A DNA stretch of 64,000 bases, from NCBI GenBank assembly GCA_934462925.1, contig CAKSIT010000003.1, forward strand, positions 1-64,000, written 5' to 3'. Position numbers and translations under genes: made by a program. Shown here piece by piece: positions 24,384 through 33,419 of the stretch (within the stretch, counting starts at the first letter, position 1; every line of letters starts with the position of its first letter). The stretch comes from an uncultured Oscillospiraceae bacterium (lineage in GTDB: Bacteria > Bacillota > Clostridia > Oscillospirales > Ruminococcaceae). The notes beneath the pieces are model-generated. The model searched no databases and was not told where the DNA came from. It saw nothing but the letters and a program-made list of their open reading frames with translations.

Positions 24384-25175
24384 ATGACATTTGCAGAAAG
24401 ACTTATGGCGCTCAGGCGCGCAAGGGGCTGGTCGCAGGAGGAGCTTGGCGAAAGGCTCGGCGTTACCCGCCAGACCGTTTCAAAGTGGGAGCTTGGCAGC
24501 ACCACGCCCGAGCTTGAAAAGCTCTCCGCCATGAGCAGGCTTTTCGGGGTGAGCCTTGACGAGCTTGTAAACGGCAAGCAGGCGGAGCTTCCCGAGGGAA
24601 AACCGCCTGCCGATGAAAAGAAAAAGCGCTTTCACTATGAGTACAAAAGCGCGCGCACATGGCGCGGAATGCCGCTTGTACACATAAACATAGGCTTTGG
24701 CAGGTACGTAGCGCGCGGCGTTGTGGCAATAGGAAACGTGGCGCTGGGGCTTGTGGCGCTAGGGCTTGCCGCCGTTGGATTCGTGTCGTTTGGACTTGTT
24801 GCGGCGGTGGGCGTAATTGCGTTTGGGCTTGCTGCGGCGGGCATAGCGGCAAGCGGCACGTGCGCAGTCGGCGTGTTTGCGGCGGGCGCTATTGCGCTTG
24901 GCGTGTTTGCGGCAGGCGGCATTGCAACGGGCTGGCTTGCCGTGGGCGGACTTGCCGCAGGGCAGTACGCCGTGGGCGGAGTGGCTTCTGGCAGCATTGC
25001 GCTGGGCGGCACGGCTTCGGGCGTTATTGCCGTGGGCGACAAGGTGGACGGCGAAATCATGATAACCGCGGCAATGAAGGCGGAGGAGTTCGCCGCCATA
25101 GTAGCGCAGCGGCTGCCTAACACGCCGCAGTTTATCGTGAGGTTTTTCGCGCGGCTTGTTGAAACGCTCAGCTGA
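24384..25175 (+). CDS. XRE-type HTH protein with a 21-unit hydrophobic pentapeptide repeat
   Basis: 263 residues from ATG 24384 (GGGAGG upstream). Residues 1-64 are a clear XRE helix-turn-helix (SQEELGERLGVTRQTVSKWELGSTTP). A charged linker (65-95) and the phrase GMPLVHINIGFGR lead into residues 113-218: 21 tandem units of pattern x-h-A-x-G (VVAIG, NVALG, LVALG ... VIAVG), with one 6-residue unit. The C terminus (219-263) is an amphipathic region (MKAEEFAAIVAQRLPN). The repeats should form a right-handed beta-solenoid with a very hydrophobic surface, perhaps membrane-associated. Such HTH-solenoid proteins occur in gut Firmicutes without known function. Confidence 0.8.
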   Translation: MTFAERLMALRRARGWSQEELGERLGVTRQTVSKWELGSTTPELEKLSAMSRLFGVSLDELVNGKQAELPEGKPPADEKKKRFHYEYKSARTWRGMPLVHINIGFGRYVARGVVAIGNVALGLVALGLAAVGFVSFGLVAAVGVIAFGLAAAGIAASGTCAVGVFAAGAIALGVFAAGGIATGWLAVGGLAAGQYAVGGVASGSIALGGTASGVIAVGDKVDGEIMITAAMKAEEFAAIVAQRLPNTPQFIVRFFARLVETLS

Positions 25176-25184
25176 CGGTAAGCG

Positions 25185-25223
25185 GCGTTACATAAGCCTG
25201 TGCGCGTTCGGGGCGTGTAACGC
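25185..25223. terminator. Hairpin between converging genes
   Basis: GCGTTACA (25185-25192) pairs with TGTAACGC (25216-25223) between the HTH gene and the leftward SpoIID-like gene. The T run is weak, so the terminator role is uncertain. Confidence 0.45.
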
Positions 25224-25227
25224 GCTT

Positions 25228-26130
25228 TCAGCCGCACCCTGCAAGCTCGGCTTCGGGGTAGAAGTGCGCGAGTATCTCCGACATTTCAGCGCCGCCCAGC
25301 GCCATCCGGTTTGCGGTGTAAAGGCTCATGCCCGTGTTTGAGCCAAGACCCCTGCACTTAAAGCGAAACCCGCCCTCCTCGTAGCTTACCGTAACGCACG
25401 CGCTGCGCAGCCCGAGCGCTTCCCGAAGCTCCTCGCCGCCAAGCGCCCTGCCGCCGAACTCAATGGAGGTCAGCGTACCCGCTTTTGTGTATTCCGCTCC
25501 CGAGAACCATTCTGCGCCGTTTCCGTGCAGAACGGCTTCGGGGGCGATTTTTTTCAGCGCCCTGCACACAATGTCCGTGGTGAGCGCCGCGCTGCTCTCG
25601 TACCCCTCCGCGCCCTTGTCAAGCGGGCAGGGGAGCGCCTCCACCCACGGCATAAGGGCGCTTACGTCCTCGGTCTGCCCGGAGGATATCGCGCACATGG
25701 GCGCGGCAGCGGGCGCGCCGTCTACGGTAAGCGCGTATGAAACGCCCTTTTTCACCGCCTCGTCCACGCGCTTTATAAGGCGCTGCGAACCGCAGAACGC
25801 CTGCTCCAGCTCCTCGCCGCAAAGCACGGGCAGCTCGTCCGAAAAATCCGCGCCGTTATTGCGAAAACCGCTGCGCGCGGCAAGCTCTGCAAGCGCGGTG
25901 GAGTTCGCAGCGCAGGCGGCAGCCGCAAGCGCTTCCTGCTCCGCCGTTGGCGAAAGCTGCGCCAGCACGCGCCCCGTGATGTACTCGTTATAGGTTATAA
26001 CGGCTATTTCGCCGCGCCCGCGCAGCCACACACTCACGCTTTCGGGCGGCGTAACGCCGCGCGCGCAGCAGGACGTGAGCATAAACACCGCCGCAATAAG
26101 CGCCGCAAGGGTCAGAACGATTCTTTTCAT
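25228..26130 (-). CDS. SpoIID/LytB-domain lipoprotein, divergent
   Basis: 300 residues. The N terminus has a lipoprotein signal (LTLAALIAAVFMLTSC). The body follows the SpoIID plan: YNEYITGRVLAQLSPTAEQEALAAAA, where E fits the catalytic Glu, then a helical region and a C-terminal GMSLYTANRMALGGAEMSEILAHFYP that matches the family's GHGVGMSQYGA...MA..G..Y.EIL.HYY pattern. The histidine-containing GHGVG is GLGSNTG here. SpoIID is a lytic transglycosylase that remodels peptidoglycan during engulfment. This copy may be a diverged paralog. Confidence 0.7.
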   Translation of the reverse strand: MKRIVLTLAALIAAVFMLTSCCARGVTPPESVSVWLRGRGEIAVITYNEYITGRVLAQLSPTAEQEALAAAACAANSTALAELAARSGFRNNGADFSDELPVLCGEELEQAFCGSQRLIKRVDEAVKKGVSYALTVDGAPAAAPMCAISSGQTEDVSALMPWVEALPCPLDKGAEGYESSAALTTDIVCRALKKIAPEAVLHGNGAEWFSGAEYTKAGTLTSIEFGGRALGGEELREALGLRSACVTVSYEEGGFRFKCRGLGSNTGMSLYTANRMALGGAEMSEILAHFYPEAELAGCG

Positions 26131-26159
26131 TGGAATCCTCCTTTTTATACAAACGAGTA

Positions 26160-26191
26160 ATTTGCAATTTTTTTCGCCGCATTATGCAAAT
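26160..26191. promoter_or_regulatory. Inverted repeat upstream of the citrate synthase promoter
   Basis: ATTTGCA (26160-26166) and TGCAAAT (26185-26191) are perfect inverted 7-mers with 18 bases between, ending five bases before the -35 box. The position suits an activator or a looping repressor; the regulator is unknown. Confidence 0.35.
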
Positions 26192-26195
26192 GTCC

Positions 26196-26224
26196 TTGAC
26201 TTTATCGCGCGAGTATAGTATAAT
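26196..26224 (+). promoter_or_regulatory. Promoter of citrate synthase
   Basis: TTGACT (26196-26201), 17-base spacer, TATAAT (26219-26224). Confidence 0.7.
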
Positions 26225-26300
26225 AAATACATATGGCGCTTTGTGGGAATATCAAACAGAAGCCGCAGCGCGACAGAAGGAATCGGAGGCGGACATTATA

Positions 26301-27665
26301 ATGAGGAAAATGGAGCAGCTTAAATCGACCGATACGCTTAAGCATATGTGCGAGGATTTCACGCGCACAAGCGTTATCGACAGCGCGCTGTACAGCAAGT
26401 TCGGCGTAAAGCGCGGGCTGAGAAATTCGGACGGTTCGGGCGTTGTGGCAGGGATAACGAATGTCTGCTGTGTTCACGGCTATGTTATCAGCGAGGGCGA
26501 CAAGCAGCCTATCGAGGGCGAGCTTATATACAGAGGCTACAGCATAAAGGACCTTGTGCAGGGCGTGCTTGCAGACAAGCGCTACGGCTACGAGGAGGTA
26601 GCGTACCTGCTGCTTTTCGGCGTGCTGCCGACGGTTGAGCAGCTAAAGAACTTCTCGCATATGCTTGCGGAATACCGCGAGCTGCCCATGTATTTCAGCG
26701 AGGACGTAATTATGCGCTGCCCCTCGCCCAACATCATGAACAAAATGGCGCAGTCGGTGCTTACGCTTTACAGCTACGACTCCGCGCCCGAGGACAAGTC
26801 CGTTGAGAGCGAAATGCTCAAGGCTATCTCGGTAATATCTAAGCTTCCCGCTATAATGGTGTGCGCGTATCAGACCATGCGCCGCTTCTATCACAACGAT
26901 TCTATGGTAATGCACCAGATAAACAAGGACGAGAGCCTTGCGGAGAGCATTCTGTCAACGCTTCGCGACGACAGGGCGTACACTCCCGAGGAGGCGCACC
27001 TGCTCGACCTGTGCCTTATGCTGCACGCGGAGCATGGCGGCGGCAACAACTCCACCTTTACCTGCCGCACGGTGTCCTCGTCGGGGACTGATGCGTACTC
27101 TGCGTACGCTGCTGCCATAGGCTCGCTTAAAGGACCGCGCCACGGCGGCGCTAACATAAAGGTCATGGAAATGCTCGACTTTATCAAGGAGGGCGTCCGC
27201 GACTGGGACAACGAAACAGAGGTCAAGGAGTTCCTGCGCAGGATACTGCGCAAGGAGGAGGGCGACCGCTCGGGGCTTATCTACGGCATGGGTCATGCGG
27301 TTTACACGCTTTCCGACCCGAGAGCCGTTATCCTCAAGGAAAACGCGATGAACCTTGCAAAGGGTACGGAGTTCGAGGCGGAGTTCCGCCTGCTCGACCT
27401 TATCGAGCGCCTTACCCCCACGGTATTCTCCGAGGAGCGCGGTGACATAAAGAATGTATGCGCGAACGTCGATATGTATTCTGGGCTTGTCTACAAAATG
27501 CTCAAAATTCCCGTTGAGATGTACACGGGGCTGTTTGCGTGCGCGAGAATGGCGGGCTGGTGCGCCCACAGAATGGAAGAAATGATAAACGGCAAGCGTA
27601 TCATTCGCCCCGCATATAAGGCTATAAATGTGAATAATACATATATACCTCTGGAGAAGCGCTGA
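26301..27665 (+). CDS. gltA: Citrate synthase
   Basis: 454 residues from ATG 26301 (GGAGG at 26285); ATG 26310 is an alternative three codons in. Motifs seen: GVVAGITNVCCVHGYV, the catalytic His regions LHAEHGGGNNSTF and GMGHAVYTLSDPRA, and the catalytic Asp in NVDMYSGLVYKML. It condenses acetyl-CoA and oxaloacetate, first step toward 2-oxoglutarate. It lies 2.1 kb from acn-icd-rex under a separate promoter. The longer form typical of Clostridia (with an extra N-terminal helix) is consistent with the length. Confidence 0.95.
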   Translation: MRKMEQLKSTDTLKHMCEDFTRTSVIDSALYSKFGVKRGLRNSDGSGVVAGITNVCCVHGYVISEGDKQPIEGELIYRGYSIKDLVQGVLADKRYGYEEVAYLLLFGVLPTVEQLKNFSHMLAEYRELPMYFSEDVIMRCPSPNIMNKMAQSVLTLYSYDSAPEDKSVESEMLKAISVISKLPAIMVCAYQTMRRFYHNDSMVMHQINKDESLAESILSTLRDDRAYTPEEAHLLDLCLMLHAEHGGGNNSTFTCRTVSSSGTDAYSAYAAAIGSLKGPRHGGANIKVMEMLDFIKEGVRDWDNETEVKEFLRRILRKEEGDRSGLIYGMGHAVYTLSDPRAVILKENAMNLAKGTEFEAEFRLLDLIERLTPTVFSEERGDIKNVCANVDMYSGLVYKMLKIPVEMYTGLFACARMAGWCAHRMEEMINGKRIIRPAYKAINVNNTYIPLEKR

Positions 27666-27688
27666 AGCGGAAAGAGAGTGGTTTTTCA

Positions 27689-28711
27689 ATGAAGAAGAAT
27701 TACATTGCTGCGGTATTGGCGGGCGCTGTCGCGCTTGTCGTATGCCTTGCGTTAAGGGTGTATCAGATTATCGGCTGCACGGACATGACGTCGGGCTTTT
27801 TGTACCACGACAACGGCTTTTTAGGCTCGTGGGGGTACTATGCGGCGCTTGTGCTTACGGCTGCGGCGCTTGCGGTATTCGCGTTTATGGGCGAAAAGCG
27901 CGGCAAGGCGGCGGAGCTTTCCGACGTTGTGGACGCGCGCGCGGCGGTTCTGGGCTTTGGCGCGCTGCTTACGGGCGTGTGCGCAATTTACGACGGCGTA
28001 ACGGAGCTTAACGCGCTTGCGCCCTCAAAGCTTATTTTCGTTGTTGATTTCGCGCTCGGCGCGGCGATTTCCGTTGCGGCGTTCGTTACGCTCTACAAAA
28101 AGGAGTTCAGTCCCGCGCTCGGGTTCTCCTACAGCACGGGCGCGCTGTATTTCATGCTTCGCGGCGTGTTCGTGTTCCTTGAGCGCATGGCGATAACCAC
28201 CATACCCGAGTACCTGCTCGAGTGCCTGTCGGACATCATGCTTTCCGCGCTCTTTATGCTTGCGGCAAAGTACCTTTCGGGCAACGAGGCTAAGCGCACG
28301 AGAAGCGCGCTGCTGATATGGGGCGGCACTACCGCTGTGCTTACGCTCTCAGAGGGGCTTGGCATAATCATAGCGCACCTTACAGCCCCCGCGGAGGTCG
28401 CCGCGCGCATAACCATGTCGCGCTACGCCGCCGAGTTTTTCAGGCAGGAGGCGCACGGCAGGGACGCTTATATGCTGACCTATCTGCCGTGGGTGAACAT
28501 TGCGGCGGGACTTTTCGCGGCGGCGCTTGTAGTTGTGCTGGCGCTTGAAGCGCCGAAAGCGGCGCAGACCGCGCAGCCCGCAGAGCAGCTCCCCGAAGAA
28601 GCGCCCGCAGAGCAGCCTGCCGACCCCGAGGAAGCGCCCGCAGAAGCGGCGGAGGCGGAAGAAGCTCCCGAAGTTTCTGAAGCGCAGGAATCCGAGGATT
28701 CCGCCGAGTAA
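27689..28711 (+). CDS. Multispanning membrane protein with acidic Ala/Glu/Pro tail
   Basis: 340 residues. About eight TM segments occupy residues ~5-285 (first AAVLAGAVALVVCLALRVY, last IAAGLFAAALVVVLALE). The remaining ~55 residues are a low-complexity acidic tail (EEAPAEAAEAEEAPEV...). No family recognised; the pattern recurs in unnamed Clostridia membrane proteins. It follows gltA by 23 bases, so it is probably on the same transcript, though no functional link is evident. Confidence 0.6.
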   Translation: MKKNYIAAVLAGAVALVVCLALRVYQIIGCTDMTSGFLYHDNGFLGSWGYYAALVLTAAALAVFAFMGEKRGKAAELSDVVDARAAVLGFGALLTGVCAIYDGVTELNALAPSKLIFVVDFALGAAISVAAFVTLYKKEFSPALGFSYSTGALYFMLRGVFVFLERMAITTIPEYLLECLSDIMLSALFMLAAKYLSGNEAKRTRSALLIWGGTTAVLTLSEGLGIIIAHLTAPAEVAARITMSRYAAEFFRQEAHGRDAYMLTYLPWVNIAAGLFAAALVVVLALEAPKAAQTAQPAEQLPEEAPAEQPADPEEAPAEAAEAEEAPEVSEAQESEDSAE

Positions 28712-28724
28712 GACGCGGCGGGAA

Positions 28725-28754
28725 AAATGCGCGGCGGCTTTTGCGCATTTTTTT
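28725..28754 (+). terminator. Terminator after gltA unit
   Basis: AAATGCGC (28725-28732) pairs with GCGCATTT (28743-28750), then four more T. Confidence 0.8.
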
Positions 28755-28933
28755 GAAAAAGGGCTTTATTTCTGGGCGAAAATATGTTATAATAGGTTTG
28801 GTGTATGTCCGAGCGCGACCGACGGCATATGCCAAACCGATTTTTGTTTATTACTCCCATTTTTAACGGCGCGCCGAACGGAACAAAGCGAAGCTTTGAC
28901 GGCGCTGCATTAACTCCCATATGGAGGGATAAT

Positions 28934-30274
28934 GTGAAGAAAAGACTTGCAGGGCTGCTTGCGTGCGCTGTGCTGCTGTGCGGGTGTTCCGCGGGTATTT
29001 CCGTTGAAAACCTGCTGACAGCTCCAAAGCTCAACGCCGAGCAGACCGAGATATATCAGGCGCTGACAAACAGCGTTGGCGGCGGCGTAAAACTGCGCTA
29101 CCCTAAAAGCGGCGACTACCGCTCCGCGTTTATACTTAAGAACATTGACGACGAGCCGGGCGATGAGGCGCTCGTGTTTTACGAGAGCCAGTCGGTGCAG
29201 TCGGGTGAAAGCTCGCTGCGCTTAAAGCTGCTTGACAAGGACGAGGGCGGCGTGTGGACGGCGGTGTACGACATAGCCTGCGTTGGCAGCGACGTTGACA
29301 GCATAAGCTTTGCAACGCTCGGCAGCAGCGAGGATATCGACATAATCGTGCGCTATTCGATGTTCAATCAGGCGGAAAAGGCGTTCGGCGTGCTTAACTA
29401 CGTTGACGGCGCGCTTGTGGAGCTTTACTCGTCGGCGTATGCGTGCCTTGAGGTGATAGACCTTAACGGCGACGGGCTGGACGAGCTGCTTTCGGTGACC
29501 ACGGACAGGGCGAACCAGACCTCTGCCGCTTCGCTTTTCACAAACGGCGAGAGCGGGTTTGAAAAGCTCTCCGAAACGGCGCTTGGCGGCGGCGCGGTGG
29601 ACTATGTGAGCGTTACAAAGGGACGGCTCGACGAAAAAACCACGGCGGTGTTTCTTGACTATTCGCGCGGGTCTGGGCAGTACGGCACGGACGTTGTGTA
29701 CTGCTACGGCAGCAGGGTGATAAACCCCGATACGGCGGGGGTAAGCTCGCCGTCCACGCTTATTTCGCGCTTTACAAACGACTTTATGGGCGAGATATAT
29801 TCCACCGACATAGACGGGGACGGATTTATAGAGATACCCGCGACAACGGCGCTGCCCGGTTATGAAACGCTCACGCGGCCCGAGCAGCTCTGCGCGGTTA
29901 CGTGGTACACGATACGCGACGACAACGCCGTGCAGGAATATTACACCTACTACAGCAGCAAATACCGCTTTGCGCTGGTGTTCCCGAACAGGTGGCAGGG
30001 CTTTGTTACCGCGGTGGTGAACTCTGCGGACAACGAGATAGTGTTCTTGTCCTACACGGCTGAAACGGGACTTGAGATAAACGCCGCAACGGAACTTATG
30101 CGCATACGCGCGGTGGACAAGGACGACGCAGATGGCATAGCCGCCGCAAAGGGCATGACGCTTCTGGGCGAAAGCGAGGACACGCTTTACTGCTGCACGG
30201 AAACGGCGGGCTATAAGACGAGCGCCCTTGCGCTCACCGAAAGCGAGCTTCACAACTGCTTTATAATACTTTAA
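28934..30274 (+). CDS. Lipoprotein with FG-GAP/EF-hand-like repeats, next to a two-component system
   Basis: 446 residues from GTG 28934, with TGGAGGG six bases upstream. Lipobox LLCGCSAG puts the cysteine at ~18. The mature protein is beta-rich and contains two calcium-type acidic loops, DLNGDGLDELL (D176) and DIDGDGFIEIP (D292), as in VCBS/FG-GAP propeller proteins. A response regulator starts 26 bases after its stop, with a sensor kinase after that. The lipoprotein may therefore feed an extracellular signal to the kinase or be its target; this is inferred from gene order only. No promoter with a good -35 was found, though TATAAT occurs at 28790. Confidence 0.65.
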   Translation: MKKRLAGLLACAVLLCGCSAGISVENLLTAPKLNAEQTEIYQALTNSVGGGVKLRYPKSGDYRSAFILKNIDDEPGDEALVFYESQSVQSGESSLRLKLLDKDEGGVWTAVYDIACVGSDVDSISFATLGSSEDIDIIVRYSMFNQAEKAFGVLNYVDGALVELYSSAYACLEVIDLNGDGLDELLSVTTDRANQTSAASLFTNGESGFEKLSETALGGGAVDYVSVTKGRLDEKTTAVFLDYSRGSGQYGTDVVYCYGSRVINPDTAGVSSPSTLISRFTNDFMGEIYSTDIDGDGFIEIPATTALPGYETLTRPEQLCAVTWYTIRDDNAVQEYYTYYSSKYRFALVFPNRWQGFVTAVVNSADNEIVFLSYTAETGLEINAATELMRIRAVDKDDADGIAAAKGMTLLGESEDTLYCCTETAGYKTSALALTESELHNCFIIL

Positions 30275-30300
30275 CCCTTACTGTCACAAAGGAGTTTTGC

Positions 30301-30996
30301 ATGAAAAGAATACTTGTCTGCGAGGACGAAGAGGCAATACGCGATTTTGTTGTGATAAACCTGCGCAGGGCGGGCTACGACGTGGTGGACGTCGCCTGCG
30401 GAGAGGACGCCGTGGAGGTGTTCAACAAGCAGGAGGGCGGCTTTGACGTGGCGCTGCTTGATATAATGATGCCCGGCATGGACGGCTTTGCGCTGTGCCG
30501 CTGGATAAGGGAGCAGAGCAGCGAGATAGGCATAATAATGCTCTCTGCAAAGTCGCAGGAGATGGACAAGGTAAACTGCCTGATGATAGGCGCGGACGAT
30601 TACGTTACAAAGCCGTTTTCGCCGTCGGAGCTGGTAGCGCGCGTTGACGCGATATACCGCCGCGTAAGCGTGAGCCACGCGCATAAAGAGGTGTCCAAAA
30701 ACATCACGAGCGGGCCGTTCACGCTGGACTACCAGAGCAGGACGGTACGCAAGAACGGCGAGCTTGTGGACCTTACTCAGGTGGAGTACCACATCATGGA
30801 ATACCTGCTGAAAAACCGCAACACCGCGCTCGACCGCAAGACGATACTGCGCCACATATGGGGCGAGGCGTACTATGGCGAGGACAAGGTGGTTGACGTT
30901 AACATACGCAGGCTGCGCATGAAGATAGAGGAAGACCCCTCCAACCCGAAGTACATAATAACGATATGGGGCTTCGGCTACAAGTGGAACGGCTGA
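30301..30996 (+). CDS. OmpR/PhoB-family response regulator
   Basis: 231 residues. The receiver domain (~1-118) has acidic residues EDEE near the N terminus, phosphoacceptor D54 in LLDIMMPGMDG, the Thr/Ser in MLSAKS and lysine in VTKPFSPSEL. The C-terminal winged helix (~135-229) ends with VVDVNIRRLRMKIEEDPSNPKYIITIWGFGYKW, typical of OmpR/PhoB regulators. AAAGGAG precedes the ATG. The kinase gene starts four bases after the stop. Confidence 0.95.
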   Translation: MKRILVCEDEEAIRDFVVINLRRAGYDVVDVACGEDAVEVFNKQEGGFDVALLDIMMPGMDGFALCRWIREQSSEIGIIMLSAKSQEMDKVNCLMIGADDYVTKPFSPSELVARVDAIYRRVSVSHAHKEVSKNITSGPFTLDYQSRTVRKNGELVDLTQVEYHIMEYLLKNRNTALDRKTILRHIWGEAYYGEDKVVDVNIRRLRMKIEEDPSNPKYIITIWGFGYKWNG

Positions 30997-31000
30997 GCGC

Positions 31001-32446
31001 ATGGAGAACATAAAGCGCATAAAGCTGCGCTCCGCAAGGCGCTCGATAGCTACGCGGTGGATGGCGAACACGCTCGGCGTTATAGCGATACTGCTTATTG
31101 TGGCGAACGTGTCGATATACTACTTTACGCGGAAGTATTACTACGGCAGCGCGGAGAACTACGTCGTGTCCGAGGCGAACGCCACGGCGACCGTGCTTGC
31201 AAGGCTCTACGAGGATATGGCGGTGAACTATTCCTCCGAAGTGCGCAGCATAATCGAGAATTTTGAGAAAAAAGACCAGATGGAGCTTATGTCCGTCAAC
31301 AAGAACGGCGACGTAACGCTCTCGTCAAGCGGCTTTTCGCCCGACGAAAGCTACTATATGCCCGACTACGAAAGCGCGCTCGCTTCCGAGGAGGGACTTG
31401 GGATATTCATGGGCGCGGACGGCGGCGAGAATATTCTTGCCGTGACGATAATTATAGCGCAGCCGAGCAGCAGCTACAACGCGCTGAGGTTCGTAACGTC
31501 GCTGGGGCTTGTGGACAGTCAGCTTTCCGCGATAATGACGCTTGCGCTGTCCGTAAGCGCGTGCGTTATCCTTATCGTTATCATGTCGGGGCTGTACTTT
31601 GTAAAGTCCATATGCGTGCCGCTTGTGGAGATAAGCGCGACGGCGCGCAAGCTTGCAAAGGGCGATTTTTCCGAGCGCATAGTCATAAAGAACGACGATG
31701 AGATAGGCGAGCTTTCCCGCGTTTTCAACAACATGGCGGACGAGCTTGAAAACTCCGAGCAGATAAAGAACGACTTCATCTCCTCCGTGTCGCACGAGCT
31801 GCGCACGCCGCTTACCGCAATAAAGGGGTGGAGCGAAACGCTCTCGGGCGGCTACGACCCCGAAACTTTTGCAAAGGGCATGAAGGTGATAACGGGCGAA
31901 ACGCAGCGCCTTGAGCGCATGGTTGAGGAGCTGCTGGACTTCTCGCGCATACAGAGCGGGCGGTTTACGCTGCAGATGAGTACCATGGACGTTATAGCGG
32001 AGCTAGAGGATGCGCTGCTTATATACGGCGAAAAGGCGAAGCAGGAGCATATAACGCTCACCTACAACGAGCCGGAGTTTCTCTGCGCGGTTTACGGCGA
32101 CAAGAACAGGCTGCGGCAGGTGTTCATAAACATAATAGACAACGCCATAAAGTACACCGACGCGGGCGGCAGGGTGGACGTATGCGCCGAAAAGCTTGAC
32201 GACGCAATGACGATAACCTTTACGGACACGGGCTGCGGCATTTCCGCTGCGGACCTGCCAAAGGTCAAGGCGAAGTTCTACAAGGCGAACAGCACGCGGC
32301 GCGGCTCGGGCATAGGGCTTGCGGTAGCGGACGAGATAATTGCAATGCACGGCGGCACGCTTGACATAGAAAGCGAGCAGGGAGTGGGAACTACCGTAAA
32401 GATAACACTGCCGCTTGTGAAGAAGGAAAGGAACGAAGATGGCTGA
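31001..32446 (+). CDS. HAMP-containing sensor histidine kinase
   Basis: 481 residues. TM1 is at ~24-45, an extracytoplasmic sensor at ~46-175, and TM2 at ~178-202 (TLALSVSACVILIVIMSGLYFV). HAMP follows (~203-255), then HisKA with phospho-His H265 in SVSHELRTPLTAIKGWSETL, and HATPase_c with IIDNAIKYTDAGG, FTDTGCGI and RGSGIGLAVADEI. It should phosphorylate the adjacent regulator. It overlaps the yqhQ homolog by 8 bases, so the two-component genes, yqhQ and prmC appear to be one transcript. Signal unknown. Confidence 0.94.
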   Translation: MENIKRIKLRSARRSIATRWMANTLGVIAILLIVANVSIYYFTRKYYYGSAENYVVSEANATATVLARLYEDMAVNYSSEVRSIIENFEKKDQMELMSVNKNGDVTLSSSGFSPDESYYMPDYESALASEEGLGIFMGADGGENILAVTIIIAQPSSSYNALRFVTSLGLVDSQLSAIMTLALSVSACVILIVIMSGLYFVKSICVPLVEISATARKLAKGDFSERIVIKNDDEIGELSRVFNNMADELENSEQIKNDFISSVSHELRTPLTAIKGWSETLSGGYDPETFAKGMKVITGETQRLERMVEELLDFSRIQSGRFTLQMSTMDVIAELEDALLIYGEKAKQEHITLTYNEPEFLCAVYGDKNRLRQVFINIIDNAIKYTDAGGRVDVCAEKLDDAMTITFTDTGCGISAADLPKVKAKFYKANSTRRGSGIGLAVADEIIAMHGGTLDIESEQGVGTTVKITLPLVKKERNEDG

Positions 32447-33419
32447 AGCAAAGCAGACTAAAAAGACCACGATAGGCGGTCAGGCGCTTATAGAGGGTAT
32501 AATGATGCGCGGCGTATCTACCGAGGCTATGGCGGTGCGCATGAAGGACGGCTCGATAGACGTTGAGCAATGGGAGCTTAAGGCGCGCAAATGGTACGAG
32601 AAAGCGCCGTTCATTCGCGGCAGCGTGAACTTTGTGAACTCGCTTATGGACGGCTACAGCTGCATGATGAAGTCCGCGGAAAAAAGCGGCATGATGGAGG
32701 ACGACGAAGAACCGACGAAATTTGAGAAGTGGCTCGACGACAAGTTCGGCGACAAGCTTACAAACATGATAATGGGCGTTGCAATGTTCATAGGCGTGGT
32801 GCTGGCGGTGGTGCTGTTCCTGTTCGTGCCGTCCTACCTGTTCACGCTGCTTGAAAAGCTCGCGGGGGATACGGACATATCCATGTGGAAGTCCGCGTTT
32901 GAGGGCGTGCTGAAGCTGGTGCTTTTCGTGGGGTATATGGCGGTAGTGGCGCAGATGAAGGACATTAAGCGCACCTACGAATACCACGGCGCGGAGCATA
33001 AGACCATCGCCTGCTACGAGGCGGGAAAGCCGCTCACGGTGGAGAACATACGCCCCATGACGCGCTTTCACCCGCGCTGCGGAACAAGCTTTATCATAAT
33101 AACGCTGCTTGTAAGCATTCTGTTCTATTCGCTCGTTCCCATAGAGCCTGCGGCGTGGTTCGGTATTGAGAACAATATGCTGGGCGTGCTGCTGCGCGTT
33201 GTGATAAAGCTGGCGCTGCTGCCCATCGTCGTTGGTATCGCGTACGAGCTTATTCGCCTTGCGGGCAGGTACACAAACCCCGTTACAAAGGTGCTTTCAG
33301 CGCCGGGGCTTTGGATGCAGCGCCTTACCACGCGCGAACCCGACGATTCGCAGATAGAGGTGGCGATAGCGGCGCTTACGCCCTGCCTGCCAAAGCAGGG
33401 GGAGGACGACAACTGGTGA
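32439..33419 (+). CDS. DUF1385 membrane protein (YqhQ family)
   Basis: 326 residues. The N terminus GGQALIEGIMMRGVSTEAMAVR and the central EYHGAEHKTIACYEAGKPLTVENIR, FHPRCGTSF are the signature blocks of YqhQ/DUF1385. About four TM segments lie between ~105 and ~285. The family is widespread in Firmicutes beside prmC and prfA, with no proven function (a metal or thiol role is suggested by conserved His/Cys). The stop overlaps the prmC start. Confidence 0.88.
   Translation: MAEAKQTKKTTIGGQALIEGIMMRGVSTEAMAVRMKDGSIDVEQWELKARKWYEKAPFIRGSVNFVNSLMDGYSCMMKSAEKSGMMEDDEEPTKFEKWLDDKFGDKLTNMIMGVAMFIGVVLAVVLFLFVPSYLFTLLEKLAGDTDISMWKSAFEGVLKLVLFVGYMAVVAQMKDIKRTYEYHGAEHKTIACYEAGKPLTVENIRPMTRFHPRCGTSFIIITLLVSILFYSLVPIEPAAWFGIENNMLGVLLRVVIKLALLPIVVGIAYELIRLAGRYTNPVTKVLSAPGLWMQRLTTREPDDSQIEVAIAALTPCLPKQGEDDNW

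Noticed and set aside
24384..25175. Integral membrane protein with several TM helices
   Set aside because: The strict five-residue period with Gly at each fifth position fits a beta-solenoid better than 20-residue helices, although the region is hydrophobic enough to score as TM.
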